Shown piece after piece: positions 44,791 to 56,517 of a DNA stretch of 64,000 nucleotides (positions within the stretch are counted from its first letter, which is position 1; each line of letters opens with the position of its first letter). The notes under the pieces are model-generated. The model did no database searches, had not been told where the DNA came from, and saw only the letters and a program-made list of their open reading frames with translations. This DNA comes from Bradyrhizobium sp. CCGB12 (lineage in GTDB: Bacteria > Pseudomonadota > Alphaproteobacteria > Rhizobiales > Xanthobacteraceae), in the NCBI RefSeq assembly GCF_024199845.1, contig NZ_JANADO010000001.1, positions 6,138,001 to 6,202,000 of the forward strand, in the 5' to 3' direction. A program made the position numbers and the translations under genes.

Positions 44791-47136
44791 TCAGGCGAAG
44801 GAGCGCGAGCCGACGACCTGGAGCAGGCTCTCGCCGCGGCGCCCATGCGAGGCATTGAGCAGCTGGCGCATCCGCACCGCGGGCACCGGACGGCTGAACA
44901 GATAGCCCTGCCCCTCGGAGACGGTGCCGTCGGCGCTGATCAGCTCGAGCTGCTCGTTGGTCTCGATGCCCTCGACCACGACGGCCATGCCGAGGTCGGC
45001 GGACAGCCGCGCCACGCCGCGCAGCAGTGTCAGCGGCCGATCGGTATCGATGCCTTCGAGGAAGGAGCGGTCGATCTTCACCTTCTGCATCGGGAAATTG
45101 TGCAGATAACTGAGGCTGGAATAGCCGGTGCCGAAATCATCGAGCGAGATGCGCACGCCGAGCGCATGCAGTTGCGACAGGATATCGTGCGTGAGCTGGG
45201 TGTTGCGCAGCAGTGAGGATTCGGTGATCTCGATCTCCAGGCGATGGGCCGGAAGCCCCGAGACCTCGAGCGCGTAGCGGATTTCGCTCAGCACGTCGCG
45301 CTGGTGGAATTGCTGCGGCGAGAAGTTGACGGCGACGCTGACGCCCTCCGGCCACTTCATGCACTCCATGCAGGCGCGACGCAGGATCCAGCGGCCGAGA
45401 TCGACGATCAGGCCCATGTCCTCGGCGACAGGGATGATGTCGACCGGCGAGACCGTGCCGCGCACCGGATGATTCCAGCGCAACAGCGCCTCGCAGGTGG
45501 TGATCTTGCCGGACTTCAGATTGACCAGCGGCTGGTAGAACAGCTCGAACTCCTCGTTGGCGAGCGCCTTGCGCAGGTCGAGCTCGAGGATGCGGCGGGC
45601 CTCGACGGTCGCCGCCATCTCGTCGCGGAAGAAGCAGAAGGTGCCGCGGCCGTCGGCCTTGGCACGGTACAGCGCCATGTCGGCGTTCTTGAGCAGCGTA
45701 TCGGCGCTGGTGCCGTCCGACGAGGTCAGCGCGATGCCGACGCTGGCGCCGATCTCGACCAGATGGTTGTCGATACGATAGCGCTCGCTCAGCCGCTCGA
45801 CGATGCGGCGGGCCAGCGCGGCTGCATCCTCGGGCGACGAGAGGTTCTGCTGGAACACGACGAACTCGTCACCGCCGAAGCGGGCAACGAAATCCTCGGG
45901 GCGCAGCATTTCGCGCAGGCGATTGGCGACCGCGCATAACAGCTGGTCGCCGCAGGGATGACCGAGCGTGTCGTTGACCTGCTTGAACTGGTCGAGGTCG
46001 ACGAACAGCAGAGCGGAGAGCCGTTCGGTGCCGTGCGAATGCGCCAGCAGCCGCTCGATCTCGTCGCGGAAGCTGACGCGGTTGGGCAGCGCCGTGAGCT
46101 CGTCATAGCGCGCGAGATGACTGATCCGGGCCTCGGCGCTGGTGCGCTCGGTGATGTCTTCCAGCAGCAGCACCGTGCCGCCGCCGGTCATCGGCTGAAA
46201 CGTCCAGGCCAACGTGCGGCCGCGCGCCTGATCCGGATCGGCGGTAACGATCTCGCAGATTCGCGCTTGCTCGATCTCGGTCAGGATCCGGTTGCCGCTC
46301 TCCGCCGAGATCGACCCGGCGGAGACGCAGGCCGAAGCGATGTCGGCGGCCGTGGCGCCGCGCTTGACGAGGTCCTCGGGCAGCGCCATCAGCTCGCTGA
46401 AGCGATGGTTCATGACGGCAAGGCGCCCGTCGGCGCGAAACATGCACAGGCCATGCGGCATGTTGTTGAGCGCGGTATCGAACTGGCTCGCCAGCGCGGA
46501 TTCGCGGAAGCTCGAGGTCAGCGCCTTGACGAAGATCGCGTGCAGGCTGAGGTTGATGTTCTTCAGCGCGATGAAGAACAGCACGAGCAGGATCGCGAGC
46601 CCGATATGGTAGAATCCGCCGTGCAGCAGCAAGGCGAGCGACATCGGACCGCAGGCGAGCGCGACGTGCCACTGGATCACCCGCGGCTGGCCGTAATTGC
46701 GGGCGGCGCCGCCGGCGGTGTAGCCAACCGTGACGGAAACGCAGAGCATGTTCGCGACCGCGTCGTCGTTGTTGAAGATGACGACGAAGCACCACAGGCC
46801 GATAACGCCGGCATAGACGAGCGCGCCGAACCAATAGCGCGGCTCAAGCTGCTTGGCCTGCTGGAACGTCAGGCCCGGCAGGCGTTTTTCGTAGGGCCGC
46901 ATCTGAAACGCGCGCGCGGTGCCGATGGCAATGATCAGAAACGCGATCGGCCACAGCAACACGTCGCCGGTCTTCAACGCCGTCATGACCGCGGCCACGG
47001 CCGTACAGGCCGAGCCAAGGAAGATCGCCCAGAAATTCTGCACCATAGAGTTGACGAGAGCGGCGTAGAGTATCGGCTCCAGCTCGTCTCGATCGCTCTG
47101 CTTCTGGTCGGCCAGTTGCATTGGCTTGTTACGCAT
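44791..47136 (-). CDS. GGDEF-EAL protein with membrane and PAS regions (c-di-GMP turnover)
   Basis: The 781-residue protein has an N-terminal set of about five or six membrane helices (about 30-200), a PAS-like domain (about 215-330, NNMPHGLCMFRADGRLAVMNHRFSELMALP), a GGDEF domain with the intact motif RFGGDEFVVF (about 425) and an EAL domain with EALLRWNHP and the metal-binding D-D-F-G-T-G-Y segment. Both active sites look intact, so it may make or degrade c-di-GMP. It lies between tolB and pal on the same strand. Confidence 0.93.
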   Translation of the reverse strand: MRNKPMQLADQKQSDRDELEPILYAALVNSMVQNFWAIFLGSACTAVAAVMTALKTGDVLLWPIAFLIIAIGTARAFQMRPYEKRLPGLTFQQAKQLEPRYWFGALVYAGVIGLWCFVVIFNNDDAVANMLCVSVTVGYTAGGAARNYGQPRVIQWHVALACGPMSLALLLHGGFYHIGLAILLVLFFIALKNINLSLHAIFVKALTSSFRESALASQFDTALNNMPHGLCMFRADGRLAVMNHRFSELMALPEDLVKRGATAADIASACVSAGSISAESGNRILTEIEQARICEIVTADPDQARGRTLAWTFQPMTGGGTVLLLEDITERTSAEARISHLARYDELTALPNRVSFRDEIERLLAHSHGTERLSALLFVDLDQFKQVNDTLGHPCGDQLLCAVANRLREMLRPEDFVARFGGDEFVVFQQNLSSPEDAAALARRIVERLSERYRIDNHLVEIGASVGIALTSSDGTSADTLLKNADMALYRAKADGRGTFCFFRDEMAATVEARRILELDLRKALANEEFELFYQPLVNLKSGKITTCEALLRWNHPVRGTVSPVDIIPVAEDMGLIVDLGRWILRRACMECMKWPEGVSVAVNFSPQQFHQRDVLSEIRYALEVSGLPAHRLEIEITESSLLRNTQLTHDILSQLHALGVRISLDDFGTGYSSLSYLHNFPMQKVKIDRSFLEGIDTDRPLTLLRGVARLSADLGMAVVVEGIETNEQLELISADGTVSEGQGYLFSRPVPAVRMRQLLNASHGRRGESLLQVVGSRSFA

Positions 47137-47357
47137 CCTGTTTGGAGCGTACTTTTACTCAAGCCAGATGAAGCCTTTCTGAGGGAACATCGTTAAAGTC
47201 GGGTTGTTTTTCGGCAACAGCGAACCAATTTCTGCTGATCTTTCAAGCAACTAGGCAAGCCTTGCCGGGCGCAAGGTGAAGGAAAGCTTGCTTTCCTCAC
47301 CGAACCCGAAAAAATCTGCGCGCTTTTTCGACAAGATCGCGCGTCTGAACGCGTGAT

Positions 47358-48728
47358 TTATTGGCCCGCGGTCGAGGACAATAGCGGCGACCATGCCGGG
47401 TCGGAGGCGAAGCCCGGCGTCGGCACCTTCAGCTCGTTGCGACCGGAGATGTCGACGCTGTATAGCGACGGCCCGCCATTGCCGCCGGGATCGCGGAAGA
47501 ACATCAGCACGCGGCCGTTCGGCGAGAAGGTCGGGCCCTCGTTGTGGAAGCCGGAGGTGAGCAGCCGCTCGCCGCTGCCGTCCGGCTTCATGACACCGAT
47601 CGAGAACTGCCCGCCGCCCTGCCTGGTGAAGGCGATGTAATCGCCCTTCGGCGACCACACCGGCGTCGAATAGCTGGCATTGGTATCGTCCTTGGAGAAC
47701 GAGATCCGCTGCGCCTGTCCCCCGCCCGCGCCCATCACGTAGATCTGCGACCTGCCGCCACGATCGGATTCGAAGCAGATGCGGTTGCCGTCCGGAGAAT
47801 AAGAAGGCGACGTGTCGATCGCGGGCGTGTCGGTGAGGCGCGTGGTTGAGCGCGAGCGCAGATCCATCACGAACAGGTTGGAGTTGCCGCCCTGCTGCAG
47901 GCTCATGATGACGCGCTGGCCGTCCGGCGAGAAGCGCGGCGCAAAGGTCATGCCAGGGAAGTTGCCGACGATCTCGCGCTGGCCGGTCTCGATATTGAAG
48001 AGATAGACCTTCGGATCACCCTGGCCGAACTCCATGTAGGTGATCTCTTGCGAGTTCGGCGAGAAGCGCGGCGTCAGCACGAGGTCGGAGCCGCGGGTCA
48101 GATAGCGCACATTGGCGCCGTCCTGGTCCATCATCGCGAGCCGCTTGACGCGACGCTCCTTCGGTCCGGTTTCGTCCACGAACACCACGCGGCTGTCGAA
48201 ATAACCCTTCTCGCCGGTCATCCGCTCGTAGATCTGGTCGGAGATGATGTGGGCGATGCGGCGCCAATATTCCGGCGAGGTGAAATATTGCTGTCCCGCG
48301 AGCTGCTGGCCACTGATCACGTCCCACAGGCGGAATTCGGCCTTGAGCCTGCCGTCCGGCTGCCGCGTCATGCGGCCGGTGACGAGGGCCTGCGCGTTGA
48401 TGGTCTTCCAGTTCTGGAATTGCGGCGCGACGTCGATGTTGCTGATGCGCTCGATGAAGGCGGCCTGGTCGATCGGCGCGAACAGGCCGGAGCGCTTCAA
48501 ATTGTTGGTGATGACCTGGGTGACGCCGTTGCCGACGTCGCCATCGGACGGCGAGCCCGGCACGAAATTGGTGATCGCGATCGGGATCGGCTGGAATTCG
48601 GTGGGATCGATGCGAAGGCGGCCCTGCTGGGTCTGGGCCTGCGCGAAGGCGCGTCCGCCGCCGAGCATGGCGAGCGCCGATCCGGTGAAGGTCATGAAAC
48701 GGCGGCGGTTCATCGGGGCATCATTCAT
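47358..48728 (-). CDS. tolB: Tol-Pal system periplasmic protein TolB
   Basis: From the ATG at 48726-48728 the 456-residue protein has an N-terminal region with [24 protein letters not shown], a twin-arginine-like signal unusual for a classical TolB. The N-terminal domain (about 45-160) is followed by a WD-like beta-propeller with repeated D-G-x-x-I/V segments ([50 protein letters not shown]). It follows tolA with 23 bp between the coding regions. In the periplasm it bridges TolA, Pal and CpoB. Confidence 0.96.
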   Translation of the reverse strand: MNDAPMNRRRFMTFTGSALAMLGGGRAFAQAQTQQGRLRIDPTEFQPIPIAITNFVPGSPSDGDVGNGVTQVITNNLKRSGLFAPIDQAAFIERISNIDVAPQFQNWKTINAQALVTGRMTRQPDGRLKAEFRLWDVISGQQLAGQQYFTSPEYWRRIAHIISDQIYERMTGEKGYFDSRVVFVDETGPKERRVKRLAMMDQDGANVRYLTRGSDLVLTPRFSPNSQEITYMEFGQGDPKVYLFNIETGQREIVGNFPGMTFAPRFSPDGQRVIMSLQQGGNSNLFVMDLRSRSTTRLTDTPAIDTSPSYSPDGNRICFESDRGGRSQIYVMGAGGGQAQRISFSKDDTNASYSTPVWSPKGDYIAFTRQGGGQFSIGVMKPDGSGERLLTSGFHNEGPTFSPNGRVLMFFRDPGGNGGPSLYSVDISGRNELKVPTPGFASDPAWSPLLSSTAGQ

Positions 48729-48751
48729 TGCAAAATTCTTTTGTTCGGATG

Positions 48752-49711
48752 TCACAACATATCTTTCAGACCGAAAGTCATCGGAATGAGCTTCCAGCTC
48801 TCGTACTGCTGTTTCGGCATGAACGAATAGACCTGACACTGCACGATGGCGCGCTTGGCGCTCTCCGCGATCGCTTGCGCGATCGACCGCGACGGTCCCC
48901 TCACCGCAACGACGATGGGCTCGGACGCCAATGATCCGTCGATCTTCATGGGAATGTCGATGTCAGCTTCGTACTGGTCGGCATCCTGGCCGTTATAGGT
49001 CGGCGTGAAGCAGCGCTTGACGGCGCCCTGAAACGCACCTCGCCAGGTCGCAATATTGTTTGCGGCTGTCCCGGTCGCCGCTCCCAGCGATGCCGAAGCA
49101 TTCAACGCCGTGCCGGCGAGCTCGTGCCGGGTCGCGGCGCGCTTGTCGAGGTCGCGCTGAATCTGCGCGGGGTCGAAGGTGCGCTCTTTCGGCTTCGGCT
49201 GCTGCTGCGGCTGCACCGCCGCGACCTTCTGCTCCACCGGCTTGGGCGGCGGCTTCTTCGTTTCCAGCTTCTTCTGGAGCTCGGCGATCGGATCTTCCTT
49301 GGCCGGATCAGGCTTCTTTTCCTGCGGCTTCGGCTCTTCCTTCGGCTTGGCCTCGGCGACCGGCTTCGGCGGCTCGGGCTTCTTCTCGACCGGCTTCTCG
49401 ACGGGTTTTGGCGGCGGCTCCGGCGTCGAGTTGGTCTTGATCAGCTCTTTCTTCTCGGTGACCTTGCCGACGGCATCTTCCTCGGGCTTTGCTTCCGCGA
49501 TCTTCTCGACCTTGGGCTTCGGCTTGTCCTTCTCGCCGGTCTTCTGCCCCGCCATCATCTGCGCGAGCTGGTCGGTGGAGATGATGTCGATCGGAAGCGA
49601 CTCTTCCGGCGCCACATAGGCCTTGCTGCTAAAGGTGACGAGGCCCCATCCCAGCACGAGGACATGGAGGGCAATCGACGCAACGAGTGTCTTGTCGACC
49701 TTCACCTTCAC
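48752..49711 (-). CDS. tolA: Cell envelope protein TolA
   Basis: The 319-residue protein has an N-terminal membrane helix ([19 protein letters not shown], about 9-27) and a long Lys/Pro/Glu-rich domain II (about 60-190) with repeated [14 protein letters not shown] units. The C-terminal domain (about 210-315, [15 protein letters not shown] ... [18 protein letters not shown]) is the part that contacts Pal/TolB and the outer membrane. It is separated from tolR by 3 bp. Confidence 0.95.
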   Translation of the reverse strand: MKVKVDKTLVASIALHVLVLGWGLVTFSSKAYVAPEESLPIDIISTDQLAQMMAGQKTGEKDKPKPKVEKIAEAKPEEDAVGKVTEKKELIKTNSTPEPPPKPVEKPVEKKPEPPKPVAEAKPKEEPKPQEKKPDPAKEDPIAELQKKLETKKPPPKPVEQKVAAVQPQQQPKPKERTFDPAQIQRDLDKRAATRHELAGTALNASASLGAATGTAANNIATWRGAFQGAVKRCFTPTYNGQDADQYEADIDIPMKIDGSLASEPIVVAVRGPSRSIAQAIAESAKRAIVQCQVYSFMPKQQYESWKLIPMTFGLKDML

Positions 49712-49714
49712 GGG

Positions 49715-50164
49715 CTACCCCTGATCCGCTTCGGTGACGAGCGCCAGCTTCTTGAAGCCCGCGCCGGACAGCAGGCCCATCACCCTGGCGACCGTCCCGT
49801 AATCGGCCTTCTTGTCGGCGCGGAGATAAATGCGCTCCTCGAGGCCGCCGCGCGCATCCGTGATCGCCTTGAGCTTCGGCACCAGCTCGTTGATCGCGAT
49901 CTCCTGGTCGTTGATGAACACCTTGCCCTTGATGTCGACCGACATCTGGATCGGTTTCTGGTCGTTCTGCTCCAGGCTCTTGGCCTGGGTCTGCGGCAGA
50001 TCGAGCGGCACGCCGACCGTAAGCAGCGGCGCCGACACCATGAAGATGATGAGCAGCACCAGCATCACGTCGACCATCGGCGTGACGTTGATCTCGGCCA
50101 TGACCGGCTTGCGCCGGCTGCGGCGCCCGCCGCCTCCGGACGAACTCGCGACGTTCATGCCCAT
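49715..50164 (-). CDS. tolR: Biopolymer transport protein TolR
   Basis: This 149-residue protein of the ExbD/TolR family has one N-terminal helix (MVDVMLVLLIIFMVSAPLL) with the conserved Asp of the proton channel in TPMVDVML, and a periplasmic domain (about 45-145). The Gly/Ser/Arg-rich leader (SSSGGGGRRSRRKPVM) precedes the helix. It is between tolQ and tolA. Confidence 0.96.
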   Translation of the reverse strand: MGMNVASSSGGGGRRSRRKPVMAEINVTPMVDVMLVLLIIFMVSAPLLTVGVPLDLPQTQAKSLEQNDQKPIQMSVDIKGKVFINDQEIAINELVPKLKAITDARGGLEERIYLRADKKADYGTVARVMGLLSGAGFKKLALVTEADQG

Positions 50165-50207
50165 GGTCTGGTGCCCAAATTGCCCTTCACACTATACATG
50201 CCGTCCG

Positions 50208-50924
<717 letters not shown>

Positions 50925-51525
50925 AAGCAGTATCCTCTCAAGGCGATCGTTACCTAATGTCCTTCGGCCAGCAAATAGCTGCCGGTGTTTCCCAATCGCC
51001 GCGCTCGAACCGGCGCGGCCGGCAAGCCCGCTCAAAGCCTTGTCTTTCTGGGGTGCAGGGCTCGTCCAAAGCCGGCCGCCTGCATTCCCCGCCAAGATGT
51101 CAAAACTATGGGCCTCGACACGGCTTCGGGCGCGACTGTCCGCAATTACCAGAGCCCGGCGTTGGTTAATGCGGGGTTACCGGGAACGAATTTGGCTGCG
51201 GGAAAGGCTGGCCGCACAGGGGGATGGACCGGACGGGGGTGGGGAGGCCGCGGGGTCAAGCGAGGCCGGTTCCCTCCCCCTATGCGGGGAAGGGGCTAGG
51301 GAGGGGGCCACGCGCAGGGATTCCCTCCGCGACGAGGAAATCGGACGCACCTGACGAATACCTTTTCCTGAGCCGCCCCCTCCCCGCTAGGAGGGAGCGC
51401 AGGGATGCGCCTGGCGAGCACCGCGGACGTGAACGGTCGATTTGCCCGACGAACTGCGCCTGATAGGTTGGGCTTGCATCAACCAACAAGGGCCGGGACA
51501 GCCGGCCTCGCCAGGGGAGCAAGCC
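50925..51525. other. Intergenic region between divergent tolQ and ggt, with a repeat
   Basis: No recognisable gene lies here. The promoter region of tolQ should be near 50925-51000. From about 51265 to 51415 there is a pyrimidine/purine-rich inverted element (CCCTCCCCCTATGCGGGGAAGGGG and later CCCTCCCCGCTAGGAGGG), a relative of the element at 57058. The segment at 51130-51260 has no obvious feature. Confidence 0.55.
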
Positions 51526-53262
51526 GTGCAACATGTGGGAACAAGCCTGCGGTGGATGTCCGCCGCCATCGTATCGGTCAGCCTCGTCACGTTCGGTCCC
51601 GCGCACGCGGCATCGGTCGCGCCCGTCGCCGCGGAGAACGGCATGGTCGTAGCCGCGCAGCATCTGGCGACCGAGGTGGGCGTCGAAGTGCTGAAACGCG
51701 GCGGCAATGCTGTCGATGCCGCGGTGGCCGTCGGCTATGCCCTGGCCGTCGTCTATCCGGCAGCCGGCAATCTCGGCGGTGGCGGCTTCATGACGATCCA
51801 GCTCGCCGACGGCCGCAAGACCTTCCTTGATTTCCGCGAGACCGCGCCCAGGGCGGCAACCGCCAACATGTATCTCGACAAGGACGGCAACGTCATCAAA
51901 GGCATCTCGACCAAGGGACACCTCGCGGTGGGTGTTCCAGGCTCCGTCTCGGGCATGGAGTATGCGCGCGAAAAGTACGGCACCATGAAGCGTGCCGACT
52001 TGCTCGCTCCCGCGATCCAGCTCGCCGAACAGGGCTTTGCGCTGGACCAGGGCGACATCGACCTGCTGCTCACCGCCACCAAGGACTTTCAGGACGATCC
52101 CGCCTCCGCCGCCATTTTCCTCAATAACGGTCAGCCGTTCCGGGTCGGCGAGAAGCTTGTGCAGTCTGAACTCGCCAAGACCCTGCGCGAGATCAGCAGC
52201 AAAGGTACCGATGGCTTCTATAAAGGCTGGGTCGGCAGTGCCATCGTGGCATCGAGCCAAGCCGGCAAAGGTTTGATCACGCAGGACGACCTCGACGGCT
52301 ACAAGACCCGCGAGCTCGCACCCGTCGAATGCGACTATCGTGGCTATCACGTGGTTTCCGCGCCGCCGCCGAGCTCGGGCGGCGTCATCATCTGCGAGAT
52401 CCTGAATATCCTGGAAGGCTATCCGCTGAAGGAGCTGGGCTATCACTCCGCACAGGCCGTGCACGTGCAGATCGAAGCCATGCGGCACGCTTACGTGGAT
52501 CGCAACAGCTACCTCGGCGATCCGGATTTCGTGAAGAATCCGCTCGATCGCCTGCTCGACAAGGCGTATGCGGCCAAGATCCGTGCCGTGATCGATCCTA
52601 ACAAGGCCGGCGTCTCCAAGGACATCAAGCCAGGCGTCGCGCCGCACGAGGGCAGCAACACCACGCACTATTCAATCGCGGACAAGGACGGCAACGCCGT
52701 GTCTGTCACCTACACGCTGAATGACTGGTTCGGTGCCAAGGTCACCGCGGCAAAGACCGGTGTGCTGCTGAACGATGAAATGGACGACTTCACCGCGAAG
52801 GTCGGCGTGCCAAACCTTTACGGTCTGGTGCAGGGCGAGGCCAATTCCATCGCTCCCGGCAAGCGGCCGCTGTCCTCGATGAGCCCAACCATCGTCACCA
52901 AGGACGGCAAGACCGTCATGGTGGTGGGCACGCCCGGCGGCAGCCGCATCATCACGGCGGTCTTGCAGACCATGATCAACGCGATCGATTACGGCATGAA
53001 CGCGCAAGAGGCCGTCGACATGCCGCGCATCCATCAGCAATGGCTGCCCGATATCACCAACGCCGAGAATTATGCGCTGTCACCCGACACGCAGAAGATT
53101 CTGGAGGGCATGGGCCACAAGTTCGGCCCGCCGCAACCGGCCAACCATCTGGCGGTCATCATTGTGGGCGCGCCGTCGCTCAACGGCAAGCAGGTCGGCA
53201 ACAATCGCTACTATGGCGCCAACGATCCCCGCCGCAACAGCGGACTTGCCGCCGGGTATTGA
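51526..53262 (+). CDS. ggt: Gamma-glutamyltransferase
   Basis: This 578-residue enzyme starts at the GTG at 51526 after GGGGAG. It has a signal peptide (MSAAIVSVSLVTFGPAHAAS), then the large subunit and the small subunit beginning at the nucleophilic Thr379 of TTHYSIADKDGNAVS. The GNLGGGGFM motif and PLSSMSPTIV complete the family pattern. The proenzyme cleaves itself before Thr379. It transfers the gamma-glutamyl group of glutathione to water or amino acids in the periplasm. An ATG a little downstream (51556) is an alternative start. Confidence 0.95.
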   Translation: MQHVGTSLRWMSAAIVSVSLVTFGPAHAASVAPVAAENGMVVAAQHLATEVGVEVLKRGGNAVDAAVAVGYALAVVYPAAGNLGGGGFMTIQLADGRKTFLDFRETAPRAATANMYLDKDGNVIKGISTKGHLAVGVPGSVSGMEYAREKYGTMKRADLLAPAIQLAEQGFALDQGDIDLLLTATKDFQDDPASAAIFLNNGQPFRVGEKLVQSELAKTLREISSKGTDGFYKGWVGSAIVASSQAGKGLITQDDLDGYKTRELAPVECDYRGYHVVSAPPPSSGGVIICEILNILEGYPLKELGYHSAQAVHVQIEAMRHAYVDRNSYLGDPDFVKNPLDRLLDKAYAAKIRAVIDPNKAGVSKDIKPGVAPHEGSNTTHYSIADKDGNAVSVTYTLNDWFGAKVTAAKTGVLLNDEMDDFTAKVGVPNLYGLVQGEANSIAPGKRPLSSMSPTIVTKDGKTVMVVGTPGGSRIITAVLQTMINAIDYGMNAQEAVDMPRIHQQWLPDITNAENYALSPDTQKILEGMGHKFGPPQPANHLAVIIVGAPSLNGKQVGNNRYYGANDPRRNSGLAAGY

Positions 53263-53345
53263 AGCAGCGAATGGCGAATGGCGAGTAGCGAATGAAGGGG
53301 CCGCGGCCTCCATTCGCCACGCCCAATTCGCCATTCATTCGCTTC
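53263..53345. repeat. Inverted repeat between convergent ggt and SDR genes
   Basis: Multiple GCGAATGGCGAATG units on the left mirror CATTCGCCACGCCCAATTCGCCATTCATTCGC on the right, with a GGCCGCGGCC centre. It can fold as one large hairpin that ends both transcripts. Tandem GCGAATG motifs make it unusual. Confidence 0.75.
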
Positions 53346-54054
53346 ACCACTTCTCCTTCGAGGTCCGCACGTCGAGCTCGAACGACCAGGCGCGCTCGGG
53401 TTGGCGGTAGAGGAAGGCGAAGGCATCGACGATGCCCTCGATGTCGATCAGGCTGTCCTCACGGCTTGCCGCGTCCGGGAAGCGCGAAAAGATCTTGTCG
53501 CCCGCGACCGCACCATCGACAACGACATGGCCGACATGGATGCCGTCGCCCGCATATTCCTTGGCCATGGCCTGTGCCAGCGTGCGCAGCCCGGCCTTGG
53601 ATGAGTTGAAGGCGCCGTAGCCGGAGCGTCCGCGCAGCGAGGCGCTGGCGCCGGTGAAAAGCAGCGTGCCGGCTTTCTTCGGCACCATGCGGCGCACCGC
53701 CTCGCGGCCGAACAGGAAGCCGCCGAAGCAGACCACGCGCCAGGCCTGCTCGAAATAGTCGGCCTCCATTTCGATGATTTTTCCCGGCGTGTTGTTGCCG
53801 GCATTGTAGATGGCGAGATCGAGATCATCGCCGGCCGCATCAAACAGGGCGGCGATGTCGCTCTCCTTGGTCGCGTCCGCGACGAAGGGGACGGCCGCCC
53901 CGCCCGCCGTCTCGATATCGCCGGCAACCGCCTGCAACGCGGACAGCGTCCGGCCCGCGACGAGCACCTTGAGTCCGTCGGCCGCAAAGCGCTTGCAGAG
54001 CCGGGCGCCGAGCCCGCGGTCCGGCCCGACGCCGATCACGATTGCCGTCTTCAT
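53344..54054 (-). CDS. Atypical short-chain dehydrogenase
   Basis: The 236-residue protein has the coenzyme loop VIGVGPDRGLGARLCKRFAADG and the YNAGN motif. The usual catalytic Y-x-x-x-K is not intact: the segment reads GYGAFNSSKAGLR, so the position four residues before Lys is Phe, and the nearest Tyr is seven residues away. This is a known subgroup, but typical dehydrogenase chemistry is doubtful. It lies convergent with ggt and 29 bp after cysE, with which it may be cotranscribed. Confidence 0.85.
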   Translation of the reverse strand: MKTAIVIGVGPDRGLGARLCKRFAADGLKVLVAGRTLSALQAVAGDIETAGGAAVPFVADATKESDIAALFDAAGDDLDLAIYNAGNNTPGKIIEMEADYFEQAWRVVCFGGFLFGREAVRRMVPKKAGTLLFTGASASLRGRSGYGAFNSSKAGLRTLAQAMAKEYAGDGIHVGHVVVDGAVAGDKIFSRFPDAASREDSLIDIEGIVDAFAFLYRQPERAWSFELDVRTSKEKW

Positions 54055-54082
54055 TTGCAGGTCTCCTGGGATCGATATGTGC

Positions 54083-54853
54083 TCAAGCCGCAGAGGCGGG
54101 TTCGGGGCAATTGGTCAGCCGCGCGGGATTGCCGATTGCAGTGCAGCCGCCGGGCACATCACTGGTCACGACCGTCCCGGCGCCAATCTTCGCGAAATCG
54201 CCGACACTGATGTCGCCGAGAATGGTGGCGCCGGAGCCGATGAACACGCCGCGGCCGATGCGGGGCGAGCGCATCGGCAGCTCGCCATGGCGCCCGATGC
54301 TGACGTTCTGGAGGATGGTGACCTCGTCGCCGATGACGACATTGGCACCGATCACGATGCCGGTGGCGTGGTCGAGATACACTGACGATCCAAGGCTCGC
54401 TGCCGGATGAATGCTGACCTGCAAGGCGTTCGACGCCTCGTTCTGCAACAGCAGCGCCGCGTCGCGATGGTCATGAAGCCAGAGCCAGTGCGAGACGCGC
54501 CAGGCTTGCAGCGCGACATAGCCCTTGAAATGCAGCAATGGCGGCAACAGGCCGGCGACGGCGGGATCCCGGAGCACGACGGCCCACAAGTCACGACCGG
54601 CCGCTTCGATCAGATCCGGCTGGCCGCGAAAGGCGTCGCGGGAAAATGTCGTGAAGCGCTCGCGTTCGGCCGCGTTGCCGCCCAGCCGGCGCCCGATCAG
54701 GTCGGCCAAGGCGGCGGTAAAATCCTCATGGACGAGGATGGCGCCGACAAGAGCCTTGCCGAAGACGGGGTCGGCCGCTGCTGCGCGCTGCGCCTCGCTG
54801 CATATCTCCTGCCAGAGGATCTTGCCCGCCATGAACGCTGCTTTCGCCATCAT
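54083..54853 (-). CDS. cysE: Serine O-acetyltransferase
   Basis: The 256-residue enzyme has the N-terminal helical domain (about 5-135: WQEICSEAQRAAAADPVFGKALVGAILVHEDF) and the left-handed beta-helix of hexapeptide repeats (about 145-245) with SVYLDHATGIVIGANVVIGDEVTILQNVSIG and the His-Asp catalytic pair in DHATG. It makes O-acetylserine for cysteine synthesis. The starting ATG pair MMAKAAF is ambiguous by one codon. It is divergent from the desaturase gene. Confidence 0.95.
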   Translation of the reverse strand: MMAKAAFMAGKILWQEICSEAQRAAAADPVFGKALVGAILVHEDFTAALADLIGRRLGGNAAERERFTTFSRDAFRGQPDLIEAAGRDLWAVVLRDPAVAGLLPPLLHFKGYVALQAWRVSHWLWLHDHRDAALLLQNEASNALQVSIHPAASLGSSVYLDHATGIVIGANVVIGDEVTILQNVSIGRHGELPMRSPRIGRGVFIGSGATILGDISVGDFAKIGAGTVVTSDVPGGCTAIGNPARLTNCPEPASAA

Positions 54854-55193
54854 TGCCGCCTGCGGTGTTTTGACGCTTCTTTCTCCCTGTCGAATATAGG
54901 CTGTCGACAGCCCGCGCCAAATGGCGTTATCGGCACGCCTGGCTAGCCGAGGCCATGCTCCCCGTGAGGCTACGAGCTTGCACGCCAGGCAGCCGCGACC
55001 ATATAGTCGGTCGGTTTCGGTCGAAGCCCTGGTCTCGCAAGGCCTTGGTTGGTCACACGGAGCCTCGGCCTCAGACTAAGCATCTCGTTCAAGACCCCGC
55101 GGTGGTCCGCCATCCGCGGGTTTTTCGTACCCGGCGCCGCCCGCGCTGCGGAAGTGAATTCCGAATCCACGTCATCCAAGGTCACGCTGAAAT
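54854..55193. other. Divergent promoter region of cysE and desaturase, containing an orphan terminator
   Basis: The 340-bp gap has no supported ORF. The left part should hold the cysE promoter (minus strand). The stretch from about 54960 to 55095 is rich in short palindromic pieces (TCGGTCGGTTTCGGTCG, GCCTTGGTTGG) and is followed by a strong plus-strand terminator at 55096-55125, 68 bp before the desaturase start. A small RNA or leader transcript could explain it. Confidence 0.5.
55096..55125 (+). terminator. Intrinsic terminator without an upstream gene
   Basis: CCCGCGG (55096-55102) and CCGCGGG (55114-55120) form a stem, extended inside by TGG/CCA (103-105 and 110-112), with a T5 run right after (55121-55125). 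No plus-strand gene precedes it. It lies in the leader of the desaturase gene. Confidence 0.8.
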
Positions 55194-56357
<1,164 letters not shown>

Positions 56358-56517
56358 CCCTCGCGGCCAAGCAATGCAGCGCGGCGCCGCTCATGCCACC
56401 GGGACGCGTGCGTCGCGCGCGCGGCCTGGGTCTGCTTGCGCAGGCTGACCGCAAAGAGCCAGCCTCCCGTGGCGACAAGGACCGGAAGAACATAGAGAGC
56501 GAAATCGCGGAGCAGGA

